In this document: piece after piece, positions 5,932-8,231 of the stretch
Position numbering within the stretch: position 1 is the stretch's first letter
Layout of the letters: every line of letters begins with the position of its first letter
Origin: an uncultured Bacteroidia bacterium
Lineage (GTDB): Bacteria > Bacteroidota > Bacteroidia > Bacteroidales > UBA932
DNA: 8,231 bases
NCBI GenBank assembly: GCA_902767465.1
Contig: CACXHM010000173.1
Location: 1-8,231 of the forward strand
Direction: 5' to 3'
Program-made: the position numbers and the translations under genes
Notes under the pieces: generated by a model
What the model was told of the DNA's origin: nothing
The model's input: only the letters and a program-made list of their open reading frames with translations
Database searches by the model: none

Positions 5932-6975
5932 ATGAAGTACTCACGAAATAAAATTAACGTTGCCGGGAAAGCCCTTTTGGCCGGTCCCGAAACAGGTTTT
6001 CCGTACATTGACGCAAATCTGATCGTTGAGGATTGGAGATCTTTGCACATGAAACCTCTCACGGAATTGGTAGGACAGGTAACGGACGTCCTTGCCAAAG
6101 AAGGAGTCAGCGCCGCATTCTCGTCGCATCGCTTAAAGCGAATGACTTCCATTATAGCCAAACTGAAACATAATCCACAAATGGGGCTGGGAGGGCTTCA
6201 GGATATCGGCGGCGCCCGATTCGTGTTCGAGGATATCCCATCGCTACTTAAAGCGAAAGAGATTATCGCATCGTCCGTTTTGCCGAGTTTTATCCTCGAC
6301 AGACATGTCTATGATTATGTGGAGAACCCAAAGGAGAGCGGCTACAGGAGCATCCATTTTGCCTACAAGTACGTCAGCGACGACTCGGTTTATGATGGAT
6401 TGAGGGTTGAACTTCAGATAAGGACTCGCCTCCAGCACGATTGGGCTATGGCTGTGGAGACGGCGGAACTTATCTCAAAGTCATCCCTTAAAGCTGGCAT
6501 AGGCGATGAACGGTGGCTATCTTTTTTCAGACTGTCAAGTGCTGTCTTTGCAAGAAAGGAAGGGATGCCGGTCGCTGCAGCTTTTGCTGATTATTCCGAA
6601 AGGGATTTTTGTGTGGAATATGCACGGCTGGAACAGGAAAACAATTTTCTGGATCAATTGCAGGCACTGGTCAGCGCAGTAAAGATTTCGGAAGAATATA
6701 ACCTGCAGGCAGGTTATGCTGTTATCTTTATCCAGTTTGCCGAACGGAGCGTTCAATTGAGGCACTACCGCTCGGATGCTTTGGAAGAAGCTACCAGATA
6801 CTATTCCGATGTGGAAAAGTCAATAAACGATGCCACCTCTGCCGTGGTTCTGGTTTCTGTGTCCGACATGAAGGAACTTCAGGAAGCCTATCCCAGTTAC
6901 TTCCTGAATGCAAGTGAATTCGTCGAAGCCCTGCAAGAATTTAATGCTTTGTGCAAGGCGGGAAGATATGTATAA
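5932..6975 (+). CDS. stand-alone RelA/SpoT-domain nucleotide pyrophosphokinase with C-terminal extension
   Basis: A 347-residue protein with one RelA/SpoT synthetase domain at about residues 55-180. Visible motifs are RLKRMTSIIAKL (67-78, ATP-binding basic residues), LQDIGGARFVF (Asp91, likely Mg ligand), DYVENPKESGYRSIH (128-142, acceptor-nucleotide site) and VELQIRTRLQHDWA (Glu160 catalytic; His169). The synthetase site looks complete. No HD hydrolase, TGS or ACT domain is present, so it is not the housekeeping Rel. A helical linker and an alpha/beta region (about 225-345, with GYAVIFIQF and AVVLVSVSDMKEL) follow, as in a widespread uncharacterised family of such proteins. Related single-domain enzymes make (p)ppGpp, or, as toxins (ToxSAS, CapRel), attack adenine nucleotides or the tRNA CCA end. 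I prefer the ATG at 5932; a TTG at 5923 would add three residues. It lies 11 bases after the nucleotidyltransferase but has much lower GC, and an OLD-like gene follows after 32 bases. Confidence 0.88.
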   Translation: MKYSRNKINVAGKALLAGPETGFPYIDANLIVEDWRSLHMKPLTELVGQVTDVLAKEGVSAAFSSHRLKRMTSIIAKLKHNPQMGLGGLQDIGGARFVFEDIPSLLKAKEIIASSVLPSFILDRHVYDYVENPKESGYRSIHFAYKYVSDDSVYDGLRVELQIRTRLQHDWAMAVETAELISKSSLKAGIGDERWLSFFRLSSAVFARKEGMPVAAAFADYSERDFCVEYARLEQENNFLDQLQALVSAVKISEEYNLQAGYAVIFIQFAERSVQLRHYRSDALEEATRYYSDVEKSINDATSAVVLVSVSDMKELQEAYPSYFLNASEFVEALQEFNALCKAGRYV

Positions 6976-7007
6976 AAAGAGTAAACCTATATGTAACTAT
7001 TTACGAT

Positions 7008-8231
7008 ATGCAGCTGTATAAAATCATTATCCATAACTTTAGGTCTATCAAAGATATAGATGTTACTTTCGACAGGAAAGGCCTTATCCTGCTTGGGAAA
7101 AATGAGGCAGGGAAGAGTAATGTCCTGAAAGCGATAGCTGCTGTATTCGGAGAATATAAAGTGTCTGACAAAGATAAAAGGAAGAAAATAAACAACGAGA
7201 AGATAGATGAGTACTACATAAGAGCGGTTTTCAAATTAAATCAAGATGAAATGAGAACTGTGGCGGACACTTATGCGAAAACAACGAAAGTCGTTTTTGA
7301 AGAGCCCGTGACCCTGCTCGATTTTGTAAGAAAAGCATTCAGTGAATTTCTTTCTTGTTTAACAGTTAAAAGTGGAGAAAAACCTTTTTATTCATATTGG
7401 TCTTTTGATGACAAAGACTTTACAGTAAAAGAGGGACCGGATCTTGATACAGTGAAATCCGGAGTTTTTGAAGTCGTTAAGAAACTGTATTTGGAGCATC
7501 CCTTCAAATGTCACTATTGGCAGTACAGCGACAGTTACCTTCTGCCATCATCGGTAGATATTGCTTCCTTTGTAAATGATCCTGATACATGCAAGGGTCT
7601 AAGAAATCTGTTTATACTATGTGATAGGGAGAATATTAAGCAAGAGTTTGAAAATGCCCGTTCTGAAGATGGCGATTACTATAATCTTTTGTCTCAGGTA
7701 TCCGACTCTGTGACTTCAACATTTAGAAGCATTTGGAAAGACTTCAAGGGAACTTCAATTGAATTGAATCAAAATGGATCTGAAATACTCATTAAGGTCA
7801 AGGACAAGGTTCGATATTCCTTTGAAGATCGAAGCGATGGTTTCAAACGTTTTGTGAGCATTCTCCTGATGCTCTCCGCCCCTTCCAGAAAGAATAAAAT
7901 CTCAGGAAATGATATTATCCTGATTGATGAACCGGACAACAGTCTTTATCCTACGAGCGCAAGATACCTGCGAGACGAACTTTTGAAGATCAGTGAGAAA
8001 TCTTTTGTCATCTATGCGACGCACTCACAATACATGATTGATTCTGAATGTATCGACAGGCACCTTATTGTGGAGAAAAAAGATGATATAACTTCTATAA
8101 GAAAGCAGGAAGGGAATGCACCATACAATGAGGATGAACTGCTACGAAATGCAATAGGTACAAGCATTTTCGAATGTATTCGTTCCAATAATTTGGTATT
8201 TGAAGGGTGGCTGGACAAAAAACTATTTGAA
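7008..8231 (+). CDS. OLD-family ATPase with beginning of TOPRIM domain (partial, runs off window)
   Basis: The frame is open from the ATG at 7008 to the last base, giving 408 codons with no stop. It begins like SMC/OLD-type ATPases, MQLYKIIIHNFRSIKDIDVTF, then Walker A GKNEAGKSN (30-38). A divergent signature RSDGFKRFVSILLML lies at 275-289, Walker B IILIDEPD at 303-310 (Asp308, Glu309), and the switch-histidine motif YATHSQYMID at 336-345. The final residues NNLVFEGWLDKKLFE look like the first strand of a TOPRIM domain, with Glu399 the likely metal ligand. OLD proteins are ATP-regulated DNA nucleases; the family includes phage P2 Old and GajA of Gabija. The gene has low GC (32% in line 7201-7260, 42% in 7801-7860) and follows the RelA/SpoT-domain gene by 32 bases, suggesting one operon. 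It could alternatively be an unpaired class 1 OLD or an AAA_15 protein of unknown role. Confidence 0.87.
   Translation, partial: MQLYKIIIHNFRSIKDIDVTFDRKGLILLGKNEAGKSNVLKAIAAVFGEYKVSDKDKRKKINNEKIDEYYIRAVFKLNQDEMRTVADTYAKTTKVVFEEPVTLLDFVRKAFSEFLSCLTVKSGEKPFYSYWSFDDKDFTVKEGPDLDTVKSGVFEVVKKLYLEHPFKCHYWQYSDSYLLPSSVDIASFVNDPDTCKGLRNLFILCDRENIKQEFENARSEDGDYYNLLSQVSDSVTSTFRSIWKDFKGTSIELNQNGSEILIKVKDKVRYSFEDRSDGFKRFVSILLMLSAPSRKNKISGNDIILIDEPDNSLYPTSARYLRDELLKISEKSFVIYATHSQYMIDSECIDRHLIVEKKDDITSIRKQEGNAPYNEDELLRNAIGTSIFECIRSNNLVFEGWLDKKLFE

Noticed and set aside
5923..5934. TTG at 5923 as the start of the RelA/SpoT-domain protein.
   Set aside because: An ATG three codons later (5932) loses nothing recognisable and is a more usual start.
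6948..6978. Possible promoter (TTTG at 6948-6951, TATGTATA at 6967-6974) before the OLD-like gene.
   Set aside because: The downstream box does not match TAnnTTTG and the spacing is about 15 rather than about 19-20 bases; co-transcription with the RelA/SpoT gene is simpler.

Overview
The window looks like chromosomal DNA of a member of the Bacteroidota, most likely order Bacteroidales. The evidence is a small DUF4295-type protein placed directly after bL28 and bL33 (a Bacteroidota-specific arrangement), a long 422-residue signal peptidase I, a NusG paralogue of the UpxY type, a promoter element of the TAnnTTTG type, and almost no Shine-Dalgarno sequences. All genes seen are on the plus strand.

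Layout. (1) Positions 1-2025 are housekeeping: the C-terminal end of ribosomal protein bL20 (rplT), signal peptidase I (lepB), bL28 (rpmB), bL33 (rpmG) and the DUF4295 protein, all spaced 6-19 bases apart. (2) At 2032-2568 a NusG/UpxY-like transcription antiterminator follows after only 6 bases, where related genomes usually carry ftsY. (3) Positions 2569-2730 are the only sizeable non-coding gap. It holds a TATATTTG promoter box, a strong GC-rich hairpin and a terminator-like structure followed by a T-rich tract. (4) Positions 2731-5920 hold three genes joined by 4-base ATGA overlaps: a UDP-glucuronate 4-epimerase-like enzyme, a GHMP kinase resembling galacturonokinases, and a sugar-phosphate nucleotidyltransferase. 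Together they could phosphorylate a sugar at C1, activate it to a nucleotide sugar and epimerise it at C4, plausibly the UDP-galacturonate/UDP-glucuronate pair used in surface polysaccharide. (5) The nucleotidyltransferase carries an in-frame insertion of about 93 residues made of tandem, hairpin-forming repeats. (6) From 5932 to the end the base composition falls sharply, and two genes of defence or toxin type follow: a stand-alone RelA/SpoT-domain nucleotide pyrophosphokinase, and an OLD-family ATPase that runs off the window just as its TOPRIM nuclease domain begins.

The points most worth following are the intragenic repeat, whose two synonymous changes together preserve a hairpin stem; the RelA/SpoT plus OLD gene pair, a possible two-gene defence module; and the leader downstream of the UpxY-like gene, which can fold into two mutually exclusive structures.
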